A stretch of DNA of 64,000 nucleotides from Muribaculaceae bacterium (GCA_009775225.1 VSPE01000002.1:1-64000), one strand, 5' to 3'. Shown: positions 16,879 to 25,812, counted from the stretch's first letter. A program made the numbers and translations. Notes: generated by a model from the letters alone, not told the origin.

Positions 16879-17415
16879 TTAGAGTGTGTTCATTTGCTTT
16901 GCAAACTCCCACAGGGCTATTGCTGTGGAAACAGCCACGTTGAGGGAGTGCTTGGTTCCGTACTGCGGTATTTCGATGCAGAGGTCGGCACCGTCGACAA
17001 TGGCGGGGTCTATGCCTTCCACCTCATGACCGACCACGAGTGCGTAGGCCACCCCCGGCTCGACCCGGAAGTCGGCGAGCGACACGCTTTCCCTGACCAG
17101 CTCGAGGCAGGCAATGCGGCATCCCTCGGCGCGGAGAGTGCTCACAGCCTCAGCAGTAGTGGGGAAGTATCGCCAGTCCACGGAGTCTTCGGCTCCGAGT
17201 GCCGTCTTGTGAATTTCGGGCGAGGGCGGCGTGGCCGATATACCGCATAGCACCACCTCGCGGCAGGCGAAGCCGTCGGCGGTGCGGAATATCGAGCCGA
17301 TGTTGTTGAGAGAACGCACGTTGTCGAGCACGACCGTGAGGGGGATTTTGGGGCGCGCCTTGAACTGCTCTACAGTGTCGCGCCCCATATCGAATATAGT
17401 CTTTTTTTCCATCAA
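16879..17415 (-). CDS. TrmH/SpoU family RNA 2'-O-methyltransferase
   Basis: A 178-residue SPOUT-fold methyltransferase that uses S-adenosylmethionine to methylate ribose in tRNA or rRNA. All three SpoU motifs are present: motif 1 NVRSLNNIGSIFRTADGF, motif 2 ALVVGHEVEGID, and motif 3 IEIPQYGTKHSLNVAVSTAI, which forms the trefoil knot. It lacks an N-terminal RNA-binding extension, like short TrmL/TrmH-type enzymes, so the target base cannot be told. Its start overlaps the stop of the upstream aminotransferase gene by four bases, which implies coupling. Confidence 0.93.
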   Translation of the reverse strand: MMEKKTIFDMGRDTVEQFKARPKIPLTVVLDNVRSLNNIGSIFRTADGFACREVVLCGISATPPSPEIHKTALGAEDSVDWRYFPTTAEAVSTLRAEGCRIACLELVRESVSLADFRVEPGVAYALVVGHEVEGIDPAIVDGADLCIEIPQYGTKHSLNVAVSTAIALWEFAKQMNTL

Positions 17416-18620
17416 GAATACTGAGGTATACGTCCGGGATATGCTTCGAGAGCTTTTTCGAGGACTTTCATGGCTTTTGCCAGCTCTTCTTTCTCCAGAA
17501 CGTAGGCAATGCGCACTTCCTGCTTACCCATTCCGGGCACGCTGTAGAAGCCGGACGCGGGGGCCATGAATACTGTCTGCCCCTCGTACTCGAATTTCTC
17601 GAGGCACCAGCGACAGAAAGTGTCGGCATCGTCGACGGGGAGGCGCGCCACGGTATAGAACGCCCCCATAGGCATGGGAGTGAAGCATCCGGGAATTTCG
17701 TTGATGCGCTCTATGAGGAAGTTGCGGCGCTCCACATACTCGTTGAAAGTAGCACGCATATATTCTTCGGGAGTGTCGATAGATGCTTCCGCCACAATCT
17801 GGCCGATGAGAGGCGGGCTGAGACGGGCCTGGCAGAACTTCATGACGGCAGCACGCACGCTCTTGTTGCGAGTGACGATAGCACCTATGCGTATGCCGCA
17901 CTCGTTGTACCGCTTGGATACGGAGTCTATCATTATCACATTTTCCTCGATACCGGGAAGCTGCATGGCCGACATACATGTTGCTCCGGTGTAGCAGAAC
18001 TCGCGGTACACTTCGTCGGAGAAAAGGAAGAGGTCGTGTCTGCGCACCAGGTCGCGGATTTTGAGCATTTCCTCTTCGGTATATATATATCCGGTGGGGT
18101 TGTTGGGGTTGCAGATAAGTATGCCTTTGGTGCGTGGGGTGATGAGTTTCTCGAACTCCTCGACCGGCGGCAGGCGGAAGCCGTCGTCGATTTTCGACAT
18201 CACAGGAACTACCTTCGCACCTGCCGACATGGCAAAGGCCATGTAGTTTGCATAGGTAGGCTCGGGCATTATAACTTCATCGCCGGGGTCGAAGCACGAC
18301 ATGAAGCCGAAGAGGACGGCTTCGGAGCCGCCTGTAGTGACGATAATATCGTCGACACTGACATCAATGCCAAGGCCGGCGTAGTAGCCGCACATCTTCT
18401 CCCTAAGGGAGAGCAGGCCGTCGGAGGGACTGTATTCGAGCACCTTACGGTCTATTCTATGCAGAGCCTCCAGAGCCGCCGGAGGCGTAGGCACATCGGG
18501 CTGTCCGATGTTCAGCCGATAGACTTTGACACCACGGTTCATGGCTTTAACAGCCATCGGTACAAGGCGTCGAATAGGGGAGGCGGGCATTTGGTCGCCG
18601 CGTTGCGATACTCTTGGCAT
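17412..18620 (-). CDS. Pyridoxal phosphate-dependent aminotransferase (aspartate aminotransferase-like)
   Basis: A 402-residue fold-type I aminotransferase. The PLP lysine lies in SVSKRYNECGIRIGA near residue 234; the cofactor Asp and Tyr are in FLFSDEVYREFCY; NPNNPTGYIYTEEEM and the C-terminal QEVRIAYV carry the carboxylate-binding Asn and Arg. Close relatives are annotated as aspartate aminotransferases acting on aspartate or other amino acids; the exact substrate is not certain. The ATG at MPRVSQRGDQMP is used, because the upstream alternative would translate through a promoter-like sequence (TACTTTTG on the minus strand, about 28 bases upstream of this start). Confidence 0.9.
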   Translation of the reverse strand: MPRVSQRGDQMPASPIRRLVPMAVKAMNRGVKVYRLNIGQPDVPTPPAALEALHRIDRKVLEYSPSDGLLSLREKMCGYYAGLGIDVSVDDIIVTTGGSEAVLFGFMSCFDPGDEVIMPEPTYANYMAFAMSAGAKVVPVMSKIDDGFRLPPVEEFEKLITPRTKGILICNPNNPTGYIYTEEEMLKIRDLVRRHDLFLFSDEVYREFCYTGATCMSAMQLPGIEENVIMIDSVSKRYNECGIRIGAIVTRNKSVRAAVMKFCQARLSPPLIGQIVAEASIDTPEEYMRATFNEYVERRNFLIERINEIPGCFTPMPMGAFYTVARLPVDDADTFCRWCLEKFEYEGQTVFMAPASGFYSVPGMGKQEVRIAYVLEKEELAKAMKVLEKALEAYPGRIPQYS

Positions 18621-18647
18621 AGGCGTGTTGTTTTTGATGAGTGTGTA

Positions 18648-18655
18648 CAAAAGTA
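18648..18655 (-). promoter_or_regulatory. -7 box of aminotransferase operon
   Basis: TACTTTTG on the minus strand matches TAnnTTTG. A matching -33 TTTG is not clear, so this is a moderate call. Confidence 0.4.
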
Positions 18656-18755
18656 ACAAAAATTATATAAACATTGCTAACACACATCAGATATTGCGCA
18701 ATAATTTTTTTGCAGGGAAACCCGCAGAAGCCGCTAGAGGTATGTCTCGCAGGGC

Positions 18756-20072
18756 TTAGCGGCCTATGGAGTGGAGTGTTAGGCCGTGAGCCTCGAGATC
18801 GGGGCGCTGATATATGTTGCGACCGTCGACCACATGGCATCCGCTCATTGCTCTCGCCACGACGGCCCATGAGGGGAGGCGGAAGCTCTTCCACTCGGTG
18901 AGCATGGCGAGCGCATCGGCATCTACGACGGCGGCGTACATGTCGGGGGCATATTCCACGGAGTCGCCGAGGCGGCGCCGACATTCGTCCATAGCCACGG
19001 GGTCGTAGACAGCGACACGCGCACCGGCTTCGAGCAGGCGTGCTATCACTTCGAGCGAGGGTGCGCAGCGCATGTCGTCGGTCTCGGGCTTGAAGGCGAG
19101 GCCCCACAGCGCAATGCGGCGCCCTTGCAGGTTACCGCCGAAGATAGCTGCGAGCTTGTGGAACACTACCGTCTTCTGGCGCTCGTTCACTTCCTCGACG
19201 GCGCGGATAACCTTCATGGGGCATCCGTGCTCCTCGCCGGTGTGAATGAGAGCGCGGACGTCTTTGGGGAAGCATGAGCCGCCGTAGCCGCATCCTGGGT
19301 AGAGGAACTTGCCACCGATGCGTACGTCGGCGCCAATTGCGGTGCGGACACAATTTACATCGGCTCCCACCTTCTCGCACAGGTTGGCTATTTCGTTGAT
19401 AAATGATATGCGGGTTGCCAGCATGGCATTTGCCGCGTACTTGGTCATTTCGGCCGAGGGCAAGTCCATGAACATGACCCTAAAGTTGTTGAGGAGGAAG
19501 GGGCGGTACAGGCGCTCCATGAGTTTGCGTCCACGCTCGCTCTCAATGCCAATGACCACGCGGTCGGGACTCATAAAGTCTTTAATGGCAGCGCCTTCCT
19601 TGAGAAACTCGGGGTTCGAAGCCAGCTCAAACTCGGTGTCGGGGCATCCTCGAGCCGCGAGCTGTGCCTTGATTTCGGCTCTGACCAGAGCCGAGGTGCC
19701 CACGGGTACTGTGGACTTGGTGACGAAGAGCGTGTAGCGCTTTACGAGCCGACCGAAGTCGGCAGCTACGGCGAGCACGTGGGAGAGGTCGGCGGAGCCG
19801 TCCTCGTCGGCGGGAGTGCCTACGGCGCAGAACACAATATCGGAAGAGTCTATAACCTCTGCCAGCGACGTGACGAAGTGTAGGCGCCCTGCCGCAACAT
19901 TCCGCTTCACAAGCTCGTCGAGCCCCGGCTCATAGATAGGTATTCGTCCTTGCCTGAGTCCTTCTATTTTGGCGGTGTCGATGTCGACACATGTAACGTT
20001 GACTCCGTTCTCGGAGAAGCATGCGCCCGATACGAGGCCCACATATCCAGTACCTACGATTGCAACATTCAT
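18756..20072 (-). CDS. ugd: UDP-glucose 6-dehydrogenase
   Basis: A 438-residue NAD-dependent enzyme that oxidises UDP-glucose to UDP-glucuronate for capsule and exopolysaccharide synthesis. The N-terminal Rossmann motif GTGYVGLVSG lies at residues 7-16; NPEFLKEGAA and EMTKYAANAMLATRISFINE are the central-domain motifs; the catalytic Cys is in YPGCGYGGSCFPKD; the C-terminal domain begins WGLAFKPETDDMR. Length is typical. It follows the DUF1460 gene by six bases on the same strand. With rfbC, gmd and fcl it adds to the nucleotide-sugar theme of this region. Confidence 0.96.
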   Translation of the reverse strand: MNVAIVGTGYVGLVSGACFSENGVNVTCVDIDTAKIEGLRQGRIPIYEPGLDELVKRNVAAGRLHFVTSLAEVIDSSDIVFCAVGTPADEDGSADLSHVLAVAADFGRLVKRYTLFVTKSTVPVGTSALVRAEIKAQLAARGCPDTEFELASNPEFLKEGAAIKDFMSPDRVVIGIESERGRKLMERLYRPFLLNNFRVMFMDLPSAEMTKYAANAMLATRISFINEIANLCEKVGADVNCVRTAIGADVRIGGKFLYPGCGYGGSCFPKDVRALIHTGEEHGCPMKVIRAVEEVNERQKTVVFHKLAAIFGGNLQGRRIALWGLAFKPETDDMRCAPSLEVIARLLEAGARVAVYDPVAMDECRRRLGDSVEYAPDMYAAVVDADALAMLTEWKSFRLPSWAVVARAMSGCHVVDGRNIYQRPDLEAHGLTLHSIGR

Positions 20073-20078
20073 AGCAAA

Positions 20079-20945
20079 TCATTCTTTGAGCCTGAAAACG
20101 CGCACACCGAGCCACCGGCGGTTTTTCTTCATGAACTCGGCCAAAGGTAGCGCGGAGACTTCGACCTTTCCGTGCGTGCTGCTTGCATGAAGGAGATACG
20201 GCTCGGCATCGGGCGCGTCTTTGACGATGATGCCCATGTGTGTGACATCAAGGTTCTTGACGATTGTGACCAGAGCTACGACATCGCCGTTGCGGAACGC
20301 TGCCTTTATAGCTTTTGAAGCGAGGTCGATAGTCTTGATGTAAGGGAAGCGATGCATGCGGTATCCGTTCTCTATGCTTCTGATACGGGCGTAGTTGGCG
20401 GAGTCGGCCAGCGCGGGGTAGCTGTCGCGCTTACTGCTCATGAAGTCGAGCGTACGAGTAAGCTCGTTGTATCGCGGGAAGTCGCGTGTGGCATCGACCA
20501 TATTGCCTCGATGAATGTTGTCTACGGCCCAGTCGCTGATATAGTGCAGGCGCGAGGGATATCCGGCCACTTCGCCGCCGCGGTAGCGGAGACGGCGGAG
20601 GTTGTATACGTAGTCGCGCCATGAAGTGCGCCTCTCGCCGGTGGTGTATGCCAGTGCGAGTGCCGTCTCGACAAAGGTGGTGCAGTCGAGGCTGTCGAGG
20701 TTTACGGTGAGTATTTCCGGCTCGCCTTCGAGCGTGTGGGCACCGTAGGGGGTGCCTTCAAACATGCGGGCATAGAATGCCACACGCGCTTCGGGACTAT
20801 CAAAAGAGGTGGCCGCCCCGCGGTCGAGGAATTCGGTGAGGCGCAGAGTATCGGCGGCTTCGTTGTGGAAGCGCACATCGGTCTGTGCCACAGCCACAGT
20901 AGCGGCAAAAGCGAGGATGAGAGAAATATAATAGCGATAGTTCAT
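20079..20945 (-). CDS. DUF1460 family secreted amidase-like protein
   Basis: A 288-residue protein with a signal peptide (MNYRYYISLILAFAATVAVA-Q) and the DUF1460 domain, which has an NlpC/P60-like cysteine-peptidase fold and is proposed to act on cell-wall amide bonds. The likely nucleophile is in LDCTTFVETALAL near residue 89; the His partner is probably in DVTHMGIIVK, followed by LLHASSTHGKV. The family is common in Bacteroidetes and Proteobacteria. It is placed just upstream of ugd, probably in one transcript. A TAACTTCG box is present upstream of its start on the minus strand. Confidence 0.85.
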   Translation of the reverse strand: MNYRYYISLILAFAATVAVAQTDVRFHNEAADTLRLTEFLDRGAATSFDSPEARVAFYARMFEGTPYGAHTLEGEPEILTVNLDSLDCTTFVETALALAYTTGERRTSWRDYVYNLRRLRYRGGEVAGYPSRLHYISDWAVDNIHRGNMVDATRDFPRYNELTRTLDFMSSKRDSYPALADSANYARIRSIENGYRMHRFPYIKTIDLASKAIKAAFRNGDVVALVTIVKNLDVTHMGIIVKDAPDAEPYLLHASSTHGKVEVSALPLAEFMKKNRRWLGVRVFRLKE

Positions 20946-21006
20946 GAGTCGGTCTGTTATCAGACTGCGAAGTTACGAAAAAAAGCCAAGAGTGCGGCTT
21001 TGTGTG

Positions 21007-21555
21007 TCAGAATTTCTCGCACTCCAGCCATGAGCAACCTGCCATATCTTTAGGCGAGAGTATCATGCACTCGCGAGCGACGGGCCAACGGACGGCCACG
21101 GTTTCATCGTCGGGGCGCAGGGTGCGTTCGGCCTGAGGGCAATAGTAGTTGTCGGTCTTGTACTGGAAGCGCGCGAAATCGCTGATGACAGCAAAACCGT
21201 GCGCAAAGCCCCGGGGAATGTATAGCTGGCGGCCATTGTCGGCCGACAGCTCTACGCATATATGCCTGCCATAAGTAGGCGAGCCTACACGAAGGTCGAC
21301 CGCCACATCCACAATGGCTCCTTCGCTCACGCGCACGAGCTTTGCCTGTGCGGCACTTCCGGCCTGATAGTGCAGCCCCCTCACCACATTGCGGCCCGAC
21401 AGAGACTCGTTTTCCTGTACAAACGAGGGCTTTATGCCCGTTGCGGCCTCGAAGAGGTCGCTTCTGAAAGTTTCACAGAAATATCCGCGTTCGTCGTGGT
21501 GACGCAGAGGCTCGATGAGCCATACCCCCTCAAGGGCAGTGGTGCTGAATTTCAT
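21007..21555 (-). CDS. rfbC: dTDP-4-dehydrorhamnose 3,5-epimerase
   Basis: A 182-residue cupin-fold epimerase of the dTDP-L-rhamnose pathway. It shows the FVQENESLSGRNVVRGLHYQ region with the catalytic His at residue 62, the sugar-nucleotide-binding GSPTYG and IPRGFAHGF, and the tyrosine-containing YKTDNYYCPQAE. The Asp base is probably in LSPKDMAG. The other rml genes (rfbA, rfbB, rfbD) are not in the window, so it works with enzymes encoded elsewhere. The ATG after the palindromic promoter is chosen; an upstream in-frame ATG would lie within the -7 box region. Confidence 0.93.
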   Translation of the reverse strand: MKFSTTALEGVWLIEPLRHHDERGYFCETFRSDLFEAATGIKPSFVQENESLSGRNVVRGLHYQAGSAAQAKLVRVSEGAIVDVAVDLRVGSPTYGRHICVELSADNGRQLYIPRGFAHGFAVISDFARFQYKTDNYYCPQAERTLRPDDETVAVRWPVARECMILSPKDMAGCSWLECEKF

Positions 21556-21572
21556 ATAATATTGTTTTTGAT

Positions 21573-21592
21573 GCAAAATTACGTAATTTTGC
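21573..21592. promoter_or_regulatory. Palindromic divergent promoter, left copy
   Basis: GCAAAATTACGTAATTTTGC is a perfect 20-base palindrome that holds TAATTTTG (-7 box) on both strands. The minus-strand box serves rfbC. The plus-strand box points at ATGAGCCT and then a seven-codon open frame that ends at once. The same box plus ATGAGCCT recurs in front of the membrane-protein gene 1.3 kb away. Confidence 0.65.
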
Positions 21593-21693
21593 ACAATATG
21601 AGCCTACAAAGTGATACATAAAAAAGAGCGGAGTGTGACCGCCCTTTCCAAAATCATCAAATGTGCTAACATGATTTAAAAGTAAGCACAATT

Positions 21694-22797
21694 TCAGTAA
21701 TCCGACACTTCATCATAGGTGTCTATAATATTCTGCAATTCGGCTTCGGAAGGAAGTAACTTTGCGGCTTTTTCAGAAATAAATTCTTTAAGCTGATATT
21801 CGGCAACTCCGAGCGGCTGATTCATGCCTCTGAACGACCATTCGACAACCGTATCATCTTTTGACTTACAAATCAATAAACCTATTGTCGGGTTGTCATC
21901 AGATTGCTTCATCAGTTCATCAACAGCCGAAACATAGAAATTCAGTTTTCCTGCGAAGTCCGGGATAAACGGTACTACTTTTAACTCACAAACGATGTAT
22001 GATTTAATCCTTGTATGATAAAAAATCATATCAGGTATGAATGTCTGACCTCCAGGCATCTTCAACTCTATCTGTCGACCGACATAAGCAAATCCCTGTC
22101 CTAATTCAAGAAGAAATCGGGTGATGTTGCTTGCAAGTTCATCTTCCAACTGTCTCTCTGTCGTGATTTTTCTGTCAATAAATCTGAAATTATACGGACT
22201 TTTCAATATAGCTTTTGCGAGTCCACTATATGGAGCGGGCAACTTTTCATCGAAGTTTGTAATGGCATGACTCTGTTTCCCATATAGATTATCATCTATC
22301 TCTGCTCCAAGGGTTGCCCTGCTCCAGCTATTTCGTATGGTTTCTTCAATATAGAACAGTGCCTCGCTAACAGATTTGCTTCGTGTGAATATTTCAATAT
22401 GGTGTCCCCATGGAATCATACCAAAATCCGCAGGCATCTCAAATTCGTCAACAAGTTGTTGACGAATTGTATCACTCTGATTATAAAATTCATACCAGCG
22501 TTTGGCATACTTGATGTTTGTGACGGAAAAGCCGGTCTGGCCGGGGAAAGCAGTCTTGAGGTCAAGACTGAGACAATCGAAGAATGCACTTCCCCATTTA
22601 GCAGCTTCATGAAGCCTTGAAATATCCCGACCCAAAAACCAATAATACTCCAACATAGACGTGTTGACCTTAACCGCTGCTTTTATTTGCGACCTACGGA
22701 AACGCTCTTTCAACGTATTTAATAATTGCGCATACACCTTGCCTGCGATGATGGTTTCACGCTTCACAAATGTCGGTTTATTGTTTGTCTTTGCCAT
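21694..22797 (-). CDS. DUF1016 / YhcG-type PD-(D/E)XK nuclease domain protein
   Basis: A 367-residue protein with the two-part layout of the YhcG family: an N-terminal helical DUF1016_N region (RFRRSQIKAAVKVNTSMLEYYWFLGRDI) and a C-terminal DUF1016 PD-(D/E)XK nuclease domain. The likely catalytic set is D in FIPDMIFYH and E-x-K in IVCELKVVPF. Function is not settled; relatives are found with restriction-modification and other defence genes. Its base composition is far more AT-rich than all neighbours, and it is bracketed by two copies of a promoter plus start-codon sequence, both signs of recent arrival. The frame is intact and of full length. Confidence 0.88.
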   Translation of the reverse strand: MAKTNNKPTFVKRETIIAGKVYAQLLNTLKERFRRSQIKAAVKVNTSMLEYYWFLGRDISRLHEAAKWGSAFFDCLSLDLKTAFPGQTGFSVTNIKYAKRWYEFYNQSDTIRQQLVDEFEMPADFGMIPWGHHIEIFTRSKSVSEALFYIEETIRNSWSRATLGAEIDDNLYGKQSHAITNFDEKLPAPYSGLAKAILKSPYNFRFIDRKITTERQLEDELASNITRFLLELGQGFAYVGRQIELKMPGGQTFIPDMIFYHTRIKSYIVCELKVVPFIPDFAGKLNFYVSAVDELMKQSDDNPTIGLLICKSKDDTVVEWSFRGMNQPLGVAEYQLKEFISEKAAKLLPSEAELQNIIDTYDEVSDY

Positions 22798-22864
22798 TGT
22801 CTATATTGCTCTATCGGATAGCTTATAGTGCATTTTACTTATCCGACTTGTATTTAAATATGCG

Positions 22865-22882
22865 CAAATATACGTAATTTTG
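22865..22882. promoter_or_regulatory. Divergent promoter, right copy
   Basis: CAAATATA (TATATTTG on the minus strand) and TAATTTTG on the plus strand sit back-to-back around TACG. The plus box lies seven bases before the membrane-protein ATG, and the minus box faces the DUF1016 gene. Confidence 0.6.
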
Positions 22883-22889
22883 CATAATA

Positions 22890-24383
22890 ATGAGCCTCAG
22901 AAATGCCGATATATCCTTGCCGGTGCTTTTCACGACCTTTGTGGCCGTGCTGCTCGGTATTGGCTTCGCTCTCTTCCCGTGGGTGAGCGATGACCTTTGG
23001 TACCGCCTACCGTTCAAGGAGTGCTTCCTTGGCGACGCATCGGTGGAGCCTGACGAGATATGGCGGCAGATATACTGGCGGCATACGCACGACAACAGCC
23101 GCCTGGCCAACGCGCTTATGTTCGCGGTTCAGTTTCTGCCGGCCTGGGTACATGCGTCGCTGTCGGGGCTTGCGGCTTTCGGCACCATGCGTCTTATGCA
23201 GCGCCTCGGCGGCTTCGGAGAGAGTGCGGCTTCTACGGCGCTTTTCTGCGGGCTCTTCGCGCTTGCAATGCCTTGGGTAGACCAGATGTATGTGCTCGAT
23301 TTTCAGCTGAACTATCTATGGGGCGGGGCGTGGATGAGTCTGTTCCTGCTTTTGCTTCTGCGGCAGCGCTGCTCCGCCGATGTGCTGTTCTGCACAGGTC
23401 TCTTGTGCGGTGTGTGGCAGGAGTGTACGGCGCTTCCGGCATTTGTGGCGACTGTGGGTGTATGGCTTTTCTACGGGCGCTTCCGCAACGAGCGGACTGC
23501 AGCGGGGGCCACGGGCCTGCTGCTCGGGCTTATGTGGCTGTACTTCTCGCCGGGCGGCACCGCCTATCGGTCGTCGGGCTGGACGGCGTTTGCCTTCCGC
23601 ATGAATATCATTGCGGTCTTTACCCTTCCGGCTTTAGTGTACACGGCTATGCTGTTGTGGCACACGGCGCGTAGGAGGATGCGGCCGGAGGCACCGCACT
23701 TCATACTCGCCACGGTAGCGTGGACGTCGGGGCTTGTAATGGTTCTCACCGCCATGGGGCCGCGCACCGGCTGGGCTTCGGTACTGGCCTCTATTACAGG
23801 CATTGTGATGCTGCTCCGAGGCTACCGGCGTACTACATTCGCAATCGGAGCTACGCTGTACGGGCTTGCATTGGCCAATCTGACCACTGTGTGCCATGTG
23901 TGCCGGCAGGAGGCGGAAGTGTACCGCGATGTGGTGGCACACTACCGCACAAACGGCTCGCAGACACTATTCATGCCGCTGCACTTGCGCGAGGATGCGC
24001 CGCTGCTTGCGCTACAGAAGCCTCAGTACGATTTTTTCGCACATCTTAACAATATACTTCTGTTCAGCAATTTCTACGGTTCGACGGATGAGCCTGTTAT
24101 AGCGGTGCCGTCGGCTCTGCGCGAGTTCTCGGCGGAGCGGGCCGACCATTTCTGCCCCGATTTTTACGACTATGAGGGACTGCTTGTCGGGCCAACACCC
24201 GAACGTCCCGACCGACTTGTCGTAGAGGTAGACTACGGCAGCGGCCCTGTGGCGGTATGCTATTTCGCCACTCCTTTTGTCGACGCGGACGGGATAGAGC
24301 GCGGATGGTACCACTGCGACGCATCGACAATCAGTTCACTTCTGCATCCTATACCTGAGCACATAACAATAGTTAACGATTGA
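22890..24383 (+). CDS. Polytopic membrane protein (DUF6056-like)
   Basis: A 497-residue protein with about nine to ten membrane segments in the first 340 residues and a soluble C-terminal domain of about 150 residues. The N-terminal pattern SDDLWYRLPFKE, followed by RHTHDNSRLANALMF and later DFQLNYLWGGAWM, resembles DUF6056 proteins, which look like lipid-linked-sugar glycosyltransferases of the GT-C type: an acidic pair early in the first periplasmic loop. I do not recognise a specific function. The very short distance from the -7 box suggests a leaderless message. It reads away from the inserted DUF1016 gene. Confidence 0.65.
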   Translation: MSLRNADISLPVLFTTFVAVLLGIGFALFPWVSDDLWYRLPFKECFLGDASVEPDEIWRQIYWRHTHDNSRLANALMFAVQFLPAWVHASLSGLAAFGTMRLMQRLGGFGESAASTALFCGLFALAMPWVDQMYVLDFQLNYLWGGAWMSLFLLLLLRQRCSADVLFCTGLLCGVWQECTALPAFVATVGVWLFYGRFRNERTAAGATGLLLGLMWLYFSPGGTAYRSSGWTAFAFRMNIIAVFTLPALVYTAMLLWHTARRRMRPEAPHFILATVAWTSGLVMVLTAMGPRTGWASVLASITGIVMLLRGYRRTTFAIGATLYGLALANLTTVCHVCRQEAEVYRDVVAHYRTNGSQTLFMPLHLREDAPLLALQKPQYDFFAHLNNILLFSNFYGSTDEPVIAVPSALREFSAERADHFCPDFYDYEGLLVGPTPERPDRLVVEVDYGSGPVAVCYFATPFVDADGIERGWYHCDASTISSLLHPIPEHITIVND

Positions 24384-24428
24384 TTAACTATTTTTAATAA
24401 CGGGGAGGGTAAAAACAAAGCTTATACT

Positions 24429-24562
24429 TAACTTTGCAGCGGCATAGCAAGAGTATGCCTGATTTCCTTATTTCATAGTAAGGTTATTCATCATAATGTT
24501 ATTTGAATCACACCTGCCCTGACGGGCGGGAAGGAACGGTATTGTCGTGAGGCAGTGCCGTT
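24429..24562 (+). ncRNA. Possible small structured RNA
   Basis: A good -7 box, TAACTTTG, is followed by about 125 bases without a coding frame but with two clean hairpins: CCTGCCC-TGAC-GGGCGGG, then AACGGTATTGTC-GTGA-GGCAGTGCCGTT, a 12-bp stem with three G-U pairs. No plus-strand gene follows for 1.2 kb. No T-run terminates it, so the 3' end is open. Alternatively the second hairpin is part of the 3' end of the converging DUF1573 transcript. Confidence 0.3.
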
Positions 24563-24574
24563 TCGGGGTGGTAT

Positions 24575-25642
24575 TTACAGCTCACCTACCACGCGGAGGG
24601 AGGTGTTTGCGTTGTAGGGGTCGTTGCAGATAAGAGCTATGCGTGCGTTGAGGAGAGCGCCGGTAAGCTCGGCGGGGTTCACCGTCACTGTTATCACGGC
24701 TTCTTTTCCCGGCTTTACGGTATTGCGGTCTATGGCGACTGAGATACCTCGGTCGGCGGTGTAGAGCCGGCGGATGATGAGGGGCGATTTTCCTATGTTC
24801 TTAATAGTGCACGTGCGTGTGAGCGGGATGTCGGCGAGGCGCCCGAAGTCGAGGGTTGAGTCGGCGATGAATAGTTTCGGAGCCTTTTCGAGCTGCTTCG
24901 GCGATAGTTTGGCGAAGTCTTCGCGCACAAGAGCGACCGACGGTATACGGCACGGCTCGGGAGCCTGCACGTCGGGCCAGATAGAGATAGTGTCGTTCAC
25001 GATGCCGTATTGGGGGCATTTGGCAGAATTGAAGTAGAATATAAATGACATCTGCTCACCGGGGGGCACGACTTCCGGCGACATGGCAGCCTCGAAGTAG
25101 GGAGGCATGTCGGTAACTTTCGGGCGAATGGTGTCGGTGGAGCGGTTGTATGCTTCGAGGAATACAGTCCGGAGCTGTCCTTTTGCGACATCGCCTGTCA
25201 TAACGATACCTTTTGCGAGCTGAAGAGCCGAGCTGCACTGCGCCGGAAAGCGCTGAGCGACGCTTTGAGCCGAGCCTACTACAGAGCCTTTTATGTACAG
25301 CTTAATCATGGGCTCGCTGTCGGAAAGAGTCACGCCGATGTATTTGGTGAAGCGGCCGGGGCGTGCGGCGGGGTCGTACGATACAGTGATAACGGCGGTG
25401 TCGCCGGGAGCAATGGCTTCGCGGGGATACTGTGGTGTAGTACATCCGCAAGATGCTCTTGCCGCGACTATTGCCACCGGTTCGGAGTTGGTGTTAACGA
25501 AGCGGAACTGACAAGAGACGGGGCCGAGGTCCTCCTGAAAGGCACCGAAGTCGTGTGTTGTTTCGAGCCACGTTACGTCGGCAGATGCACTGAGTGCCAA
25601 AGCGGCTATTATGACTGATGTGATGAAGCGTAGAGTTTTCAT
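24575..25642 (-). CDS. DUF1573 domain secreted protein
   Basis: A 355-residue protein with a signal peptide (MKTLRFITSVIIAALALSASA) and Ig-like beta domains of the DUF1573 type. The first domain shows the family core THDFGAFQEDLGPVSCQFRF...SCGCTTPQYPREAIAPGD; a second related repeat occurs near the C terminus (STLDFGRLADIPLTRTCTIKN). The Cys-Gly-Cys motif may bind metal or form a disulfide. Such proteins are periplasmic or surface proteins of unknown role in Bacteroidetes. The -7 box TAAATTTG lies only four bases before its ATG, so the mRNA is probably leaderless. Confidence 0.82.
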   Translation of the reverse strand: MKTLRFITSVIIAALALSASADVTWLETTHDFGAFQEDLGPVSCQFRFVNTNSEPVAIVAARASCGCTTPQYPREAIAPGDTAVITVSYDPAARPGRFTKYIGVTLSDSEPMIKLYIKGSVVGSAQSVAQRFPAQCSSALQLAKGIVMTGDVAKGQLRTVFLEAYNRSTDTIRPKVTDMPPYFEAAMSPEVVPPGEQMSFIFYFNSAKCPQYGIVNDTISIWPDVQAPEPCRIPSVALVREDFAKLSPKQLEKAPKLFIADSTLDFGRLADIPLTRTCTIKNIGKSPLIIRRLYTADRGISVAIDRNTVKPGKEAVITVTVNPAELTGALLNARIALICNDPYNANTSLRVVGEL

Positions 25643-25646
25643 GCTC

Positions 25647-25654
25647 CAAATTTA
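25647..25654 (-). promoter_or_regulatory. -7 box of DUF1573 gene
   Basis: TAAATTTG on the minus strand, four bases ahead of the start codon. This spacing leaves almost no 5' leader. Confidence 0.5.
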
Positions 25655-25740
25655 CTTATATTTTTTGAAAAAAAGGTCGAAAAAAGGGGGGTAAATCCCG
25701 AGCGCGGGGAAATACACGGTTTTCGGGGTGGGGGTGTGCC

Positions 25741-25748
25741 TAATTTTG
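25741..25748 (+). promoter_or_regulatory. -7 box of the phage-head cassette
   Basis: TAATTTTG followed by CA, as at several housekeeping genes of this window. The -33 element is not clear. It is about 65 bases before the first gene of the cassette, so the phage-like genes are likely read by the host vegetative polymerase. Confidence 0.5.
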
Positions 25749-25812
25749 CATTGTCAACAGCGAGCCGGCGTTTGGAATGGCTCATGATTAATAAACAATT
25801 AAATTAGACCTT

